From positions 11,838,842 through 11,902,841 of the forward strand of contig CM042084.1 of NCBI GenBank assembly GCA_023512835.1: a DNA stretch of 64,000 bases, in the 5' to 3' direction. The notes under the pieces were generated by a model. That model was not told the origin of the DNA, did not search any database, and saw only the letters and a program-made list of their open reading frames with translations. The translations under genes were made by a program, and so were the position numbers. How positions within the stretch are numbered: the stretch's first letter is position 1; every line of letters starts with the position of its first letter. Positions 12,823 through 25,406 of the stretch are shown piece after piece. The DNA comes from Taxillus chinensis. Its lineage: Eukaryota > Streptophyta > Magnoliopsida > Santalales > Loranthaceae.

Positions 12823-15800
12823 TCAATGCTTCGAGTCTTCCTCTTCACAGAACTTGGAGTATTTTTCAGAGTCCATTAAGGACTTGACCTCGCTCTGGTC
12901 GCTCATCTCAACCTTTATGATCCACCCGTTTTCGTATGGACTTGCGTTAACCTGAAATTGATGTCAAGAATGCCACTCACACTCACTTCTACCTTTATAA
13001 TTCTATTGTTTCTCACATTGGTTGTGAAAATATTGCAGGCACATGCTCATTAGAACAAACAATACACACACACACAATTCAATCATGCTTTATGTACTCT
13101 GTAAATCAGAGTTTCAAACGGGTGAACAAGAATTAAGCAAACCCTATTTAATTACACAGGGATGTTCATATAGTCCCAAATAAATGCATACTTTAAGGAA
13201 TGACCAATGAAAATACAACCATGAAACCGTGTCATCAGTTCATTGTATCCACATTGCAAATTATACCACAAATGGAAACATGCAAGGGATATTGTACACT
13301 TTTAGAAGGGAAACCCCCCTTTATTTTGGTCCAATGTGCGACATGGGAAATATACTAATGAACAAAGAAACATATATTTGCATACCAAATATATTTGCAT
13401 GAACTCATTCTAAACATATTCACATGCTTGCCATATATATATTTATTAATATATTCACAGTAATTAATTTAAGGGCAGAAATGAAAGTCCATAACATGAA
13501 TAATTTATCCTCAAAAAGAAGAAACAAAACTCAAAAAAGCCACAAGTAATAATTGAAGCTCATCAGATAGTTTATGTATAACAGCTGCAATGACTTACCA
13601 GTCCAGGAGAGCTGCTGAGTTCACCATTGACTTCTTTTACTGTCCCTGATACAGGCGAATTGATGTCGCTGGTTGCCTTCACACTCTCTACGGCGCCAAA
13701 GCTGCTCCCTTGTGTAACAGCAGCCCCAACATCAGGCAGCTCAACATATACGACATCCCCTAAATGATCCTGAGCATGGTCTGTTATCCCTACTGTAGCA
13801 ACATTACCATGGATGTTGGCCCATTCATGACTGTCAGCATATTTGAAATCCTTCACTACTGCAGAAGTAAAACACAAAAATCAGCTACGATAATAATAGA
13901 TAGCAATAATAATAATAATAATAAATCAAATCAAAAAAGCTCCTGCAAATATGGAAACATACTGTCACACGTCAATAAATTTAATTCTAAGGCTTGAAGT
14001 TATTTTAAAGACTCCACTTTTTGGGAAAACCAGTGTTAATTAAGCTTCAGCTGTAACAGTTTCTGCAGCTGAAAAGTGATAAAGAGTTTTAAAAAAAAAA
14101 AAAGACAAATGGGCCCTTAAAAGAAAAGATCAAAAAATTACAAATCCTTTCTTACAATCTCAATTTCATAAGCCATCAATAAAAAAATATCTAGTAATTA
14201 TGAATATGATGTAAGGCAACAATTCCTCTCCTTGTGTTCTATTATGTTCCACTAACTATGTAGTAAATTTGTCCTATATGTTTTGCTACCAGACCAATGT
14301 TGTCCAACATCAAGAATGAACCCCACTGTTCAGTATGTTCAATAATAAAAATCTCATACATGGCTGCTGAGTTCAAAACACTAACATGGAGGTATTGCCG
14401 TTAATATATCTTTGCGTCATCATGTTGAAAATTTGAAATGGACTGTATTTTTAGTAAAATCACAAATAAACTATTAGGAATTAAAATGGGTGTTGACATC
14501 TTCCTACACAGAGAAACTAAAGTTAAAGAAAATTTATAAGAAAATAAAAACTATAAGCAACCTAATCCCAGTGGATGTGAACGATAAAATCTCTGTTGTT
14601 CTAAACCAAACGGTTTGGTTGAATGTTCCAGGGTTGGAGATTTTCATATTTTCAATAAACAGAAACCATGAACCACAGTCCACAAAACATCAACTATTAG
14701 TACTGCAAAAGAGAGCAATAGCGAAAAACATTTTGCACCAACCCTTGTTCTCAAAATGAAAATTAAAAGGGTGACTCTTTTCTATTGCATGCACATTCAC
14801 GTATTTAGATCAAATGATCAATTAAGCACACCTAATAGGTGGCTTATAGTCAATATTTTGATCTAATATTTTTTTTGATAAGAGAATTTATTCATTCACG
14901 AGAATCAAAACGCACACAAGAAGTGCACGATAGGCGAGAATACAAAAACGAAAACAACAACCCAATCAAAAAGAGCAACCATCCACCACATCCCAAATGG
15001 AAGAATAACACATCCCGCCCGAAGCATACAACCAATCACCCAAAGAACGAAAAAAAGTACAAGAAAGCTCAGCAGTTGGCCGCTCCGTATCCTCAAAACA
15101 TTTTTGATCTAATATATATTTAAATTAAAGATAAAAACATTTTGTGTAATGAAATTTGCCATAATATCATTAATCAGATTTCCATTTTTGATTCCTTCGA
15201 CAAACTGAACAATTTCTTCCATACATGTAACAAATCTAGAGAAAGCCAAAATAAGTGTACTTTGACACAATGCCTCTGGTTTCAATGCTCTTCAACAGCA
15301 ACAAAATTGTGAAAGGAAAATAGGTGTTTTGTTCAAGAAACTTATGCAGGAAACAGGATCCAAAATTGTCAGTCTTTATTAGGTATTATACTGCACTCCT
15401 CCTCATACATCTCCCTTCATCCGACACTCCCAAAGAATCCATGTAAATATAAAGGAAGGAGCATGCTCCATATAAAAAGGACAAGAAAATTGTTAAGAAA
15501 TCAGAAACTAAAAAGGAGGCACATGGAAGGAGGCACATGCAAGGAAACGACCGACTTCTAATTAAAATAAACACACCAAATATTCTTTAAAAGAATTTGA
15601 TCTCTCATGAAAGTTGTATTGTATGCAGGGGCGACTTTAGAAATTTTTCTAGGAGGTTCAATATTCATTATAAAAATTAAATATAATATTATTAATAAAA
15701 TATTACATAAAACATTATACTTGTAGAAGTTTTTAAATATAATACCGTTAAAAACTATATGAAATTTCATAAAATCTTTCTACTGGTCTTTATAACTTGA

Positions 15801-17225
15801 TATCGTTGGATGATAGCATCATTATCAGTATTATCAAATACATCACTTTCAATGTATATAACTAAATAATCATTCATCCATTGATCTCTCACTCGATTGC
15901 ACAGTTGATTCTTCGTATAATAATTATAATATGTAATCAAATACCACAAAATTCATTACATTAAACACTATAAAATCACAAATGGACAATACATTAAACA
16001 CTATAAACATCAAATACTAAATATTTATGTATTTGAAATTTTTTAAACCAAAACCCAATTAAAATTATTGAATAGCAGTATCACAATATCAATTACCAAA
16101 TTATCAATTATAAAAATCATTAAAGCAAACTACGCATTTTGAAATTATTATAAATTTCAAAATAATTTGTGTTGGGCGCTGCAAGTAGGCATTCAGCATT
16201 GCTGTGTTGGGGTTGAGCGGCTCATGGCAACTTCTGGCTCACAAGCAACTTCTGGCTCACAAGCAACTTTTGGCTCACAAGACAGGGTGTGCGACGGTCA
16301 ACCCTAAATTATATTTGATCAAACATAACCTACAACGAGCAACTTCTAGCTCACGAGTAACTATATAAAAGGCCAATGTATACGATATCAAAACACAGAA
16401 AAGAAAATGACCCCGAATTCACCATTAAAGTAACTTAAAACAGTAAATATAGTTACTTTCCAACATAATAATTCTTTGTCTATACCGAAAAAACAAATCC
16501 AAAGAATATCCATCTTTTAAGCACTTTCCTTCCTTCTCTTCACATACAGGGCACAGACAAGCACTTCACCACAGACCTGAAACAATCAATACGTCATACA
16601 GGGCACATGGATCTTTGTTTCTCCATTCTCCCACTGTTTTCTATAAAAGTGAACTTAAATTTTACACTCAAATCATATTTGAAATCCAATACAAACATAG
16701 AATTTGAGCTACATTACATAAATCTGTTTTTTTGTTCGCACGGGTCCAAAAAAGGGTTAAAAATCTCATTTGCTACACCCGACTGAAAAACTGATCACCT
16801 TGCACACAAAAATTAAGCACAAGCGCGCTTCTCTTTTATCAATTCAACGACCAAAGCAAATATTCATATGAAGAAAATAATGGTGTCACGGTAGACACAT
16901 TGTAAGAAATCAAGCACAGTAGCAGCACAGATAACAGAAAAAAGGATCAATGCTAGAGAACACATGAACACAGGCAGGAAAAAAAATTATAATATACAGA
17001 AAAACATGGAAGATAAAGGGAATTACTATTGCGAATGAAAGATCAACGTGCAATATCAAAGCAATATAACATCAAACTTAAAAGAATGAAATGAGATGAG
17101 ATGATATATATATATAAAAGTTATAAACACAAATGGTGGTTAGATATACCAGAAGAAAACCCTCTGTAGGGAACAGAGATTCTCAAGTAGGATGCAGCCC
17201 TTGATGCAAACAACCTACAAGCCAT
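12823..17225 (-). CDS. GCVH: Glycine cleavage system H protein, mitochondrial
   Basis: Lipoyl carrier protein of the mitochondrial glycine decarboxylase complex. It shuttles the methylamine group between the P, T and L proteins, which is central to photorespiration and one-carbon supply. Three minus-strand exons, 17150-17225, 13599-13858 and 12823-12951, join in frame to 154 aa. Residues 1-25 ([20 protein letters not shown] onward, ending GFSS) form an Arg/Ser-rich presequence. [12 protein letters not shown] begins the mature domain. [12 protein letters not shown] and Lys86 in ESVKATSD, the expected lipoylation site, are diagnostic. The C-terminus [15 protein letters not shown] matches the family. 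Splice sites are GTATAT/CTGCAG and GTAAGT/TTTCAG. Intron 1 is 3.3 kb and holds transposon debris. Length fits plant H proteins. Confidence 0.95.
14870..15101 (-). mobile_element. 5'-truncated non-LTR retroposon with 14-bp target duplication
   Basis: A 232-bp insertion in GCVH intron 1, flanked by perfect direct repeats TTTTGATCTAATAT at 14856-14869 and 15102-15115. Read on the minus strand it ends AATAAATTCTCTTATC plus a short poly(A). That resembles the 3' end of the plant LINE at about 37250 (AATAAAATTTCTTACTTAGC plus poly(A)). The long target duplication and A-tail are hallmarks of target-primed reverse transcription. No coding part remains. Confidence 0.75.
15626..15960 (+). mobile_element. 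Possible hAT-like element end inside GCVH intron 1
   Basis: CAGGGGCGACTTTAGAAATT at 15626 resembles the CAGGGGCGGA-type terminus of the hAT-like element at 35633-36381. The following sequence is AT-rich like that element's interior. No matching right end or 8-bp duplication was found, so the downstream boundary is arbitrary. Confidence 0.3.
16226..16283 (+). repeat. Short tandem repeat of an 18-bp unit
   Basis: Three consecutive near-identical copies of GCAACTTCTGGCTCACAA lie in GCVH intron 1. A fourth, diverged copy (GCAACTTCTAGCTCACGA) occurs at about 16339. Confidence 0.8.
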
Positions 17226-17232
17226 CTCCCTG

Positions 17233-17266
<34 letters not shown>

Positions 17267-17420
17267 CTGAGCTGAGCTGAAAATAGCGCAGGATCTGGAA
17301 TCCTAGTAAACAGTGAGGAGGCGGCAGGAGGGCGGCTGTGTTATGTTGCTTGTAGACACCGGCTTACACGGAACCTATGTGCCCCGCGTAGGTTTTACGA
17401 AAGAGGAAACTACTACGTGT
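17226..17420 (-). promoter_or_regulatory. GCVH 5' leader with GA repeat
   Basis: Immediately upstream of the GCVH start codon the transcript strand carries an uninterrupted (GA)n run (plus-strand CT, 17235-17263), preceded by three tandem GCTCA units (17264-17280). GA/CT runs in 5' leaders are common in plants and can bind GAGA-type factors. No clear TATA box is seen, and the upper boundary is approximate. Confidence 0.5.
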
Positions 17421-17743
17421 CTGTCTGTCATGAAATCAATTTTAGTAAAAACAAAAAAATTAAATTAAATTAAATTTTTGGTGCCAATTTTTTTTGTTTT
17501 TTTGTTTTCCTATTTTTGAAATGTTTTTTTAAAAAACATTTTCGAAAAACAAAAATTCAAAATACTTATACTTAAATGTATGTTTACACGTTTCGCTTGT
17601 TTCTTAATTTTTAAGATCCGCAGAAACACAACCAAATGGTTTTAAAGTGGAAATCACAATCACATGGAGGACAGAGAATAAAATATTTAAGTGAAAAATA
17701 ATATAGATTGTTTTTTGAATATTTTATTTGTGAGTTTTATTAC

Positions 17744-18119
17744 GAGCATCGACACTAGGTCCTTCAAATTTTAAAATTTAGAGAAAATTTTAAATTTTGG
17801 TAAAAAATTACATTAGGTCCTTCAAACTCTAAAATTTAGAGAATAAAAATAGAGATTAGAGAGAAAATCTCCATATTTGGAGGATTACTATTTATTCTCC
17901 AAATATTTTTTAATATATTTTTTGTTATATGTGCATTTTTAATTGGTTGTAATAAATAGATGAGATTAAAAAATATTAAATACAAAATAACAAATTATAA
18001 TTTATTATATAGAGATAGAGATGAAGGACCTGATGCATGTAATTTTTTAAATATTTTTAAATTTATACTATACATACATCAAAATAGGGATAGAAAAGAT
18101 GGAGATAGTGTGGATGCTC
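17744..18119 (+). mobile_element. MITE with GAGCATC(C/G)ACAC terminal inverted repeats
   Basis: Begins GAGCATCGACACTAGGTCC and ends GATAGTGTGGATGCTC, which is the inverted complement of the start. A TAA follows the right end. The element is about 376 bp and AT-rich, with no coding capacity. A relative lies in the opposite orientation at 51132. A three-base T(A/T)A target and this length suit the Tourist/PIF-Harbinger class. Confidence 0.75.
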
Positions 18120-18209
18120 TAATATGAGAACATTAGGGGAGGGAGGGGGATAATAATTCATTAGTAGGAATATACTTCGAAGGGTGCGCTGGAAGTATGG
18201 GGTCTATAA

Positions 18210-18624
18210 GAGCACTAACAATAGCTTCCCAACAAGTTTATCTAAATTTATAATTTTAAACTACTTTTTGCTTTCCTATATAAATATACATTACAATAAA
18301 TTCCCTAAATCATCATTTATATCATTAAAATAATATTTTATGCTACTTATTTTTATTTAATAATAATTTTTTATAATTTAATATAAAATAAAAGTTAATG
18401 TTATGGAAAACGTGAAGGAGAGAGGTGAGAGAAAATTTTTAGATATAATTTAATAATTATAATGAGTGAATAGTACTTCCCAATACATTACGAAATACTA
18501 TACAAACCCTACACAGAAAGATAAATATAGGTCATCTGCTGTAGGAATGGTTTTATGATTTTTTTAATTTTTTTTCCTAAATATAAGGAAACATACTTTT
18601 ATAGGAAATCTGCTAATAGTGCTC
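18210..18624 (+). mobile_element. Tourist-like MITE with GAGCACTA termini and TAA target duplication
   Basis: Starts GAGCACTAACAATAGC and ends GCTAATAGTGCTC, flanked on both sides by TAA (18207-18209 and 18625-18627). It is 415 bp, AT-rich and noncoding. The interior contains the GAGTGAATAGTA-like block seen in other MITEs of this window. Confidence 0.8.
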
Positions 18625-21163
18625 TAACTATTGTGTTGATGTCCAATGCTTTTCCTAGGAGGTGAGCGCAGGTAAACAAGAATTTTTTTTTGGTAGAGGA
18701 GAGAAGAAAATTGATATTAAAATTAATTTTTTTTTTTGATAAAATAATTTTTTAAAAAGTTCATACATAAAAATTTGTTATAAGTATTTTTTAAAATTAT
18801 CAAATAATTCTTACTGTTCTGCTTATAAAATAAGTAAGAACAATCTTTCAAAAGCATTTTCAAAAAAAATTAAACCCAACAAACTTGCCTTAATCTCAAG
18901 TTTCAAATGCAACATAAGAGTATCAAATATAATTTACTTAAATAAAAAAATATATGGAATTTAAAAGGTAAAAGATGGATTCTTATTTGATGGAGACGTA
19001 CTAATTGTAATTTTTTATTATTTCTAATATTTAAAAAATTATTGAATAAAAAAATTATTAACATATAATATTTCATTTAATAAGATGATGTTATTTTTTA
19101 AAACATGATTGTTTTTTAAAATAGTAGGTTCGATAATTTAAAATTATTTATGAATAGTAAAAAATCATCTTGACTCATAATTTTTAAAAATAGTTGTATT
19201 TAAAAAAAATCCAATGTTACCATATTTAGTTAGGTTATTTTCTATTTTATTCACAAAATGTGATAATTGTTTTATGTATAAAAAATTAAGAATAACAAAA
19301 AATTATTTTTATAACACCATAAATGAAAATAATATTTGTCTACTCAAAAATAATTATTATATTATAAAAACAGGAAAAAAAAATATAACTGCCACATTAT
19401 TGTGATAGGCCAAATTTAAAAAGTAATAATAAATTATGTGAATATTTTGTGCTACCATAATGATAATGTAGTAAAAGGGCAATGCGACTTTGTTGCAACA
19501 ACTTGCTTAAGCATACGAGTATATGCTGATACAATTTAAGAAATCTTAAGTGAGTCATTAAAAGTTAGAATATCGTTCATCTTTTAGTTTAAAATGAAAA
19601 TTTATATTTTATTATAACAATTTTTATGAGGGTATTTACATTAAATAAATAAATTAGATTATTTATTTTAATTAAACGTGTTGTTTTAATTAGTCGTATT
19701 AAATAAATAATTTTGTAAGTTTAATGATTGATTTAGTTAAAATGAATGACGTATTTGAATACACCATGTCAAAATTAGTTAATAGGATTAAATGGTAAAA
19801 TTTTAATGAAAAGGAAAATAATAAAAAATAAAAATGGTAAAATTAAATATATGGAAATGTAAAATAACATGTCGGTAAATCTAACAATTATGAGCCATAT
19901 GATAGTCTGTTATAGTTAAATAGCATGTGATATATAAGTAAAATATTTAATTTATTTTTTAGAATTCATAATTATAAAAATGTTATTATTTATTTATGAA
20001 ATTGGCATTGAGTTAATCTTATAAATATTCCACCCTAGGATTTTTGAGAGAACTATTTCTGCTTTATGCTATTCTAATATAAGTTTGTCTTGATATTATG
20101 TTTTCAAGTAAATTCTTTAAATAGAAAAGTTTGACAAAAGGTAGGAATAAATAATATCTATTTATGAATTTTATAATAAAGATTAATATGAATTTACTTA
20201 TATTATTTTTTGATTAATTGGCCTAAGTCCTGTCTTATTAACTAAATTCATTTTTTCATAATGCTTATCGAGTGGTTTGACTATGTGGGAACAAATTAAA
20301 CTTAAGTACATTTATTTATGATTTATGATATTAAAAGTACAAATTAAAATAATAAATAAAGATTAAAATATTAATAATATAATATTAATTTGATATTTGA
20401 TAATACACTATGTACGATAATTAAATATAGCTATTACTATAATAATAGTTTTTTCATTATATTTCTCTTAATAATTCAATTATTTGTGGGGTAGATAATC
20501 ATTTCGTGGATTATTAACTTTACATTTCTTATTGCATTACTGGAATTAAATTATATTTATTGTTATGAATTTAATCATTTTATGAACTTATGAATGTATA
20601 TTCATGTTTTGACAATTAAGTTAACAAGTGTACATAACACCATAAAGCCTTCAAATTGGATAAGAACCTTCCTAAAGAGTATCAATATATTAAGTCAATA
20701 ATATGATATGATATATGAATAGATAATCTATGTTATTTTGATGAGTCCAAACATAAATTAAATCATCATAAAACCTCTTAATATAATTGGTATTTCTCTT
20801 TATGTTATGATATTTATTTGTAATGTCTTATTCTCTTTTCATTTATTAACCTAGGTAACTAAAAGGGTGAAGTTATTATATGATAAGAAGTAAAGAAATG
20901 TTTGTAAATAAGATTGCTTGTATTATGATATCGTGTGTTATATTATGTAATAATGATTTATAAACACTTAATAACATATTTGGTATGTATGAATTAAATG
21001 AAATTCATTCTCATTTTCATGTTTAATATAAAAGGGATGAAAATGATATATTATCGGGAGAATGAGGTTGTCCTAATTAATGTAAAGTTGATTTCTCTGA
21101 CTTCCCAAATATTGAGTTCCCTTACACAAGAAAATCAAACTTATAAGTTTGTCCTTTTGAGCC

Positions 21164-21208
<45 letters not shown>

Positions 21209-22955
21209 CCGATTTGTCACTTTTCTTCATCATCACCGTCACCACATAGGCCACCTATCTTCTTATACGGCGACTGTGTTTAGCGTGATGGAAAATAGCC
21301 AACCCACAAAGCAAGTTGGTGTGAGAAAAAAGAGTCCATGTCTCGATCGATAGAGATGGACTCAGTTAGGGTTGTGAGCCAGACTCGTGTCAAGATATAG
21401 CCAAACCCAGAGAGCGATCATAGTGACAAAGAAAAACAACTAATCCATAGAAGGATATGGTGAGAGGGGAAACAATGACTGTGTCTCAATCCAATAGAAA
21501 TGGAGCTGGCTAGGACTGTGGTGGCAAGATATACTCAAGTATGCATCAAGATCTAGCCATACCTTTGAACAAGCCTCAAAAATAATGACCCATTCGCTGG
21601 GAAATCAGTCCACGCTAGAATCGTTAAGACTAAGCTTCACCTTAGTGTGTTCCTCATGAACAATCTCATCAACCTATGCTAAAATTGGTTATCAGTGACA
21701 TGGACTATGATGATTGCAGTGTATAATCAAATGGGTTGTTTCAAACTCTATTCACATGTTCGCGAAGATGATTGGGGTGGGAACAATGCCAACTTAGTTT
21801 ATGTTGATAAGCATTCTTGCCTCCAAAGACCTTGACGATGGATATATTTATAATTAAAAATTTACTTTATTTATTGTATTGTATGCCACTCATAAGTCAC
21901 AAGTAAGGTAATAAATTATTTCTATTTCTATTCTCATTATATTTCCATTTCATCTAATTTTATTCATGTATATTAAAAGAGCTTTTAATTTCTAAGCCTC
22001 TAAGCCTATTATATTATGTTATATTAATTAATATCATAATTATTAAATAATTGCAAAATTTTAATATATTTATGTATATTTTTACCACACTCAATAAGTC
22101 TTAAATTTAGAGGCAGTACACTTATTTTTCACATGGGATAGTTTTTTAGGTATTTTAAAAATATGTTATTTGGGTGATCATCTAGTTAGTTTAAAAAAGG
22201 TAATAAATAAATAAATAAATAATGGATTAAGTAGTTACATGAATAAATATAGTTTTTTTTAAAAGACAATAGAAATATCTAAAAAATTCATTTGAATTCT
22301 ATTAAAGTGATATTATTTATATTCAAATAAAATGAATATCATTGGTATTTTAATTCGATTTAAATGAATCAAGTATGTATATATAGGGCTGGCCCTATAC
22401 TTTGAGTGATCTAAATGGAATCCTATAATGAAACCCCTTTACGACATACTATTAGTCCAAAAACCCACAACACCTTATGATAGAAAGCAAAACTAATGGT
22501 TAATCGTAATAAAATAATAAGAAAACTATAATTTCATAATGGAGCTAAGACGTCACAGCATAAGGATTTTTTTTTTTAAATTTAAAGGTATATATCTGAT
22601 TTATTCAAAACATACAACAATAATCAAACATAAATGAAATTTTCATTGGGCTCAATCCTAAACTCCTATCAGTATTATCAAAAATCAAATGAAGTTTTCA
22701 TTGTACTTACCCATAGCCTCCTATTATTACTACTAATGAACAAATGAGATTTTTATTAAGTTCATCCTGACCTTTTATTACTACTCTCGATAGCTCTATT
22801 TTTCTAATATTTTTATCGAATTATATTTATACACATATATTTTAATTATTTTAGTTATAGTTTTATAATACTTACATAGCCTGTGAGCATTATAAATTTA
22901 AATATTACTAAATATAATTAGAACTGAGTGTTTTTTTTCTCATAGTTAACATTTT
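18625..22955. other. AT-rich intergenic DNA with small repeats, no gene seen
   Basis: Over 4 kb of AT-rich DNA with no convincing coding region. It contains a (CT)n microsatellite at about 21169-21206 and a diverged duplication at about 21325-21400 versus 21480-21560 (both read GTCTC...ATAGA(G/A)ATGGA). It also contains a (AAAT)n patch near 22200 and a TAGGGCTGGCCCTATA palindrome at 22383 that could be a decayed transposon end. At about 22617-22790 there are three degenerate tandem units with AATGA(A/G)(A/G)TTTTCATT. Confidence 0.45.
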
Positions 22956-23177
22956 CTCAAGGCGACTGAGTCAGGCGACGATCGGAGACGACGACGATCT
23001 GCCGGATCGGGGCGACTGAGTCAGGCGACGATCGACGAGACGACCAACGAATCCGGCGGCGTAGGTTTCCGGTTTCGACGCTGCTGTGGACGAAGGAATC
23101 GAGCCTATTGGGACGAAGGCGGCGTGACTTGTGTCTTCTCTTCTCAAATCTCGATCGGGACGTTAGGGAAGAAGAGG
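22956..23177 (+). promoter_or_regulatory. Probable 5' UTR exon of the LYR-motif gene
   Basis: A sudden GC-rich island in AT-rich DNA. It contains two direct copies of a 24-bp block beginning GGCGACTGAGTCAGGCGACG (22961 and 23009). It is followed by GGAAGAAGAG|GTATTT, a plausible splice donor at about 23177. The downstream LYR CDS is a single exon about 0.9 kb away, with candidate acceptors just before its ATG, so this island is inferred to be its 5' UTR exon and promoter edge. Confidence 0.4.
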
Positions 23178-23961
23178 TATTTATTTATTTATTATTATTA
23201 TTATTTAAATAAAAGAGGTGTCGGAGGCAGCAGACGGCATGTCGGAACGTCGACGAGAAGAAGTCGCCGACTCGTAGACCACCGTGTCGGTGTCGGGCGC
23301 TTTTGCGACACCGATACGCTGGACAAAATAGCGTGTCCGTGCATCATGCTCTTTCAGTTGACAAATTAGGTGGCCCAATTTAGCTTTGTATTGGTTTTTT
23401 GAGCGATTGCCACTCGGGTCTTCCTTAATTTGAGGGATATCACTGTTGTTCAATTAACACCCAACATATTTCGTCGATTGCTTTGCTGAATCTTAAAGAT
23501 TTTGAATTCAGAAAGTTGGATTTCAAATCCATGATTGTCTCGACAGCCTTTTGACCACATCATATTGGGACTTTGATTAGAAATCATGATGGTTTGCTGA
23601 AGCAAAGTGGATGAGATATGTGAAGTTAACGTACTTTTTGTTGCTTGCTAGTGCCTCAAATGTGATCTAAGCCAATAGAGAATCTCTAAGGCCCGCTTAA
23701 CTCTGGTTACTGTGTTTTTAAAATTCTTCTATCTGAATTAGTGGGCTAACATGCCCCCACTTGCAGGTTCTATAATTTCTTTTGATTCTGCTTACATATC
23801 AACTATTTTCTTCCAGACCCTAGACATGTCATCAAGCTTTATAGTCAATTTCATTTTTTTTGATGATTACAGTTTCATATTGAATTCTATTTAGATTTGT
23901 AAGACATTGTTATAATACCTTTTTATCTTATAAATAATTTTTTTCTTTAATTATAAGAATG

Positions 23962-24010
23962 ACTGTTGTTGCTGCTGCTGCTATTATTATTATTATTATT
24001 ATTATTATTA
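23962..24010. repeat. (GCT)n(ATT)n microsatellite
   Basis: GCTGCTGCTGCT followed by more than ten ATT triplets, about 60 bases upstream of the LYR-motif CDS region and inside its presumed 5' intron. Confidence 0.9.
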
Positions 24011-24103
24011 TCTAAACTAGAACTGCTTTACTGCTGTACATGAATTTTTAAGTACATTCAATATCATATAGACATCACAGAATAATTCATATAGTTTTGA
24101 AGA

Positions 24104-24376
24104 ATGGCAAGAGGTATCATATGGGCAACAGCAGAAGACTTGGCAAGGAATAGAGGACGAGTTCTTTCTTTGTATCGCCAAATATTGAGGAGCATCAACT
24201 CACCCAAGTTGCCACTAACTTTAGCTGCACGATTTACCAAAAAAGTAGAGGTTCGTAGTATCTTCTGGCTGGCTGCAGAGCAGCGATCCCTCCATAACAT
24301 CGCAGACCTAATTGATGCTGCTGAATATTCACTTTCCCTCTTAAGAAAAGGCGAAATCCCCAAATATCCCCTTTAA
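24104..24376 (+). CDS. LYR-motif (complex 1 LYR-like) protein
   Basis: Single-exon ORF of 90 aa starting MARGIIWATAEDLARNRG. The LYR tripeptide is residues 23-25 within VLSLYRQILR, followed by basic and helical segments typical of the small LYRM family. Members act in mitochondria as adaptors for Fe-S cluster delivery or as assembly factors for respiratory complexes, usually bound to acyl carrier protein. The exact subfamily is not resolved; it resembles a plant-specific LYR protein ending in EYSLSLLRKGEIPKYPL. The start is chosen because it is the first ATG and directly precedes conserved sequence. No transit peptide is obvious, which is normal for these proteins. The protein is too short to distinguish an Fe-S role from an assembly role. 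Confidence 0.85.
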   Translation: MARGIIWATAEDLARNRGRVLSLYRQILRSINSPKLPLTLAARFTKKVEVRSIFWLAAEQRSLHNIADLIDAAEYSLSLLRKGEIPKYPL

Positions 24377-25400
24377 GGTATTCAAATAAACGTTTTGTTA
24401 TTACAACCTCTTTTTACTTTGTATGTGTGTTTGCACATGCATTTGTTTGTCAGATATTGTTAATTGGTTCAGTTTGTCTAAATGACTGCCAAGGATATGG
24501 ATTTATTAGGTTGACAAGACTAACAAAAACAACAAATTAAACATTTAACCCAAAATTTTGGGGTTTGCATATAATTTTCTTAGTGTCAAGGCGACTAAGG
24601 CATTAGGGTCTCACTAGGTGAGGTGACGTCTAAGCATTACCTAGTTGGTGCCTAGGTGACGGTAGTGTTTCTATTATATTTTGTAATAACATAATAATTT
24701 GTACTCATTAACTAATTTTTCCAAAAAAAAATTTCTGTTTTTTGGGTAATCAAGTATTTAGGTTAAGTAGTTAATGACAAGCAAGTAGCAGTTGGACTTA
24801 ATTCATATATATATAGTCTTAAAAGTGAAGAAATTAGCAAAAATATATCAAAGGTGCCTGAAATGAAATGTTGGACCACCTTTCCTGTTTGTGGTTGCCT
24901 TGTTGCCTAGGCTAGGCATCACTTTAAGAAGAACTATAACTATTTAAAACCTTGAGCAAATTTCAGTATTGTGCCATGATCCTTCCTTCATAATGTATGG
25001 CTGCTAGTAGGAGATAAATCTGCCCTATAAGATCGAAATACTTGGATTGTGCTGTAAATATAAGATCGAACATATTTGGATTGTGCTGTAAATATGAGAC
25101 ATGTTTGTTCACCTTGAACTACATTTATTTAGTCAATGAGTAACATATTATCTTCATAATATCTGTTCTTATAGAACAAAGGAAAAAATGTGAAATTGCT
25201 AGGCCTAGATGTTGTTACATTATGGTTTATAATGTCTACCTTGGAATTTTGGAAATGCCTCTGTAGGTCTAATCTCGCGCGGCAGCAATTCAAATCTTCA
25301 AGTTGTCTTTTCATTGATGTACTTAGGTGGTGTTTGTATCCTCTTATCTACCTCGTAAGTGGGTTAGTATCTTAGTCGGTACGGGTGCAATCGAATCTTG
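24377..25400. repeat. 3' flank of the LYR gene with a dispersed-repeat remnant
   Basis: Two blocks of CCTAGGCG-type sequence in opposite orientation bracket about 24575-24950: GGCGACTAAGGCATTAGGG with GGTGCCTAGGTGACGG on the left, and GTTGCCTAGGCTAGGC on the right. Degenerate G/C-T-A-G repeats of this type are common in plant genomes. The surrounding DNA is AT-rich; no gene is seen. A short direct repeat (TTGGATTGTGCTGTAAATAT) occurs at about 25042 and 25078. Confidence 0.35.
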
Positions 25401-25406
25401 TCGAGT

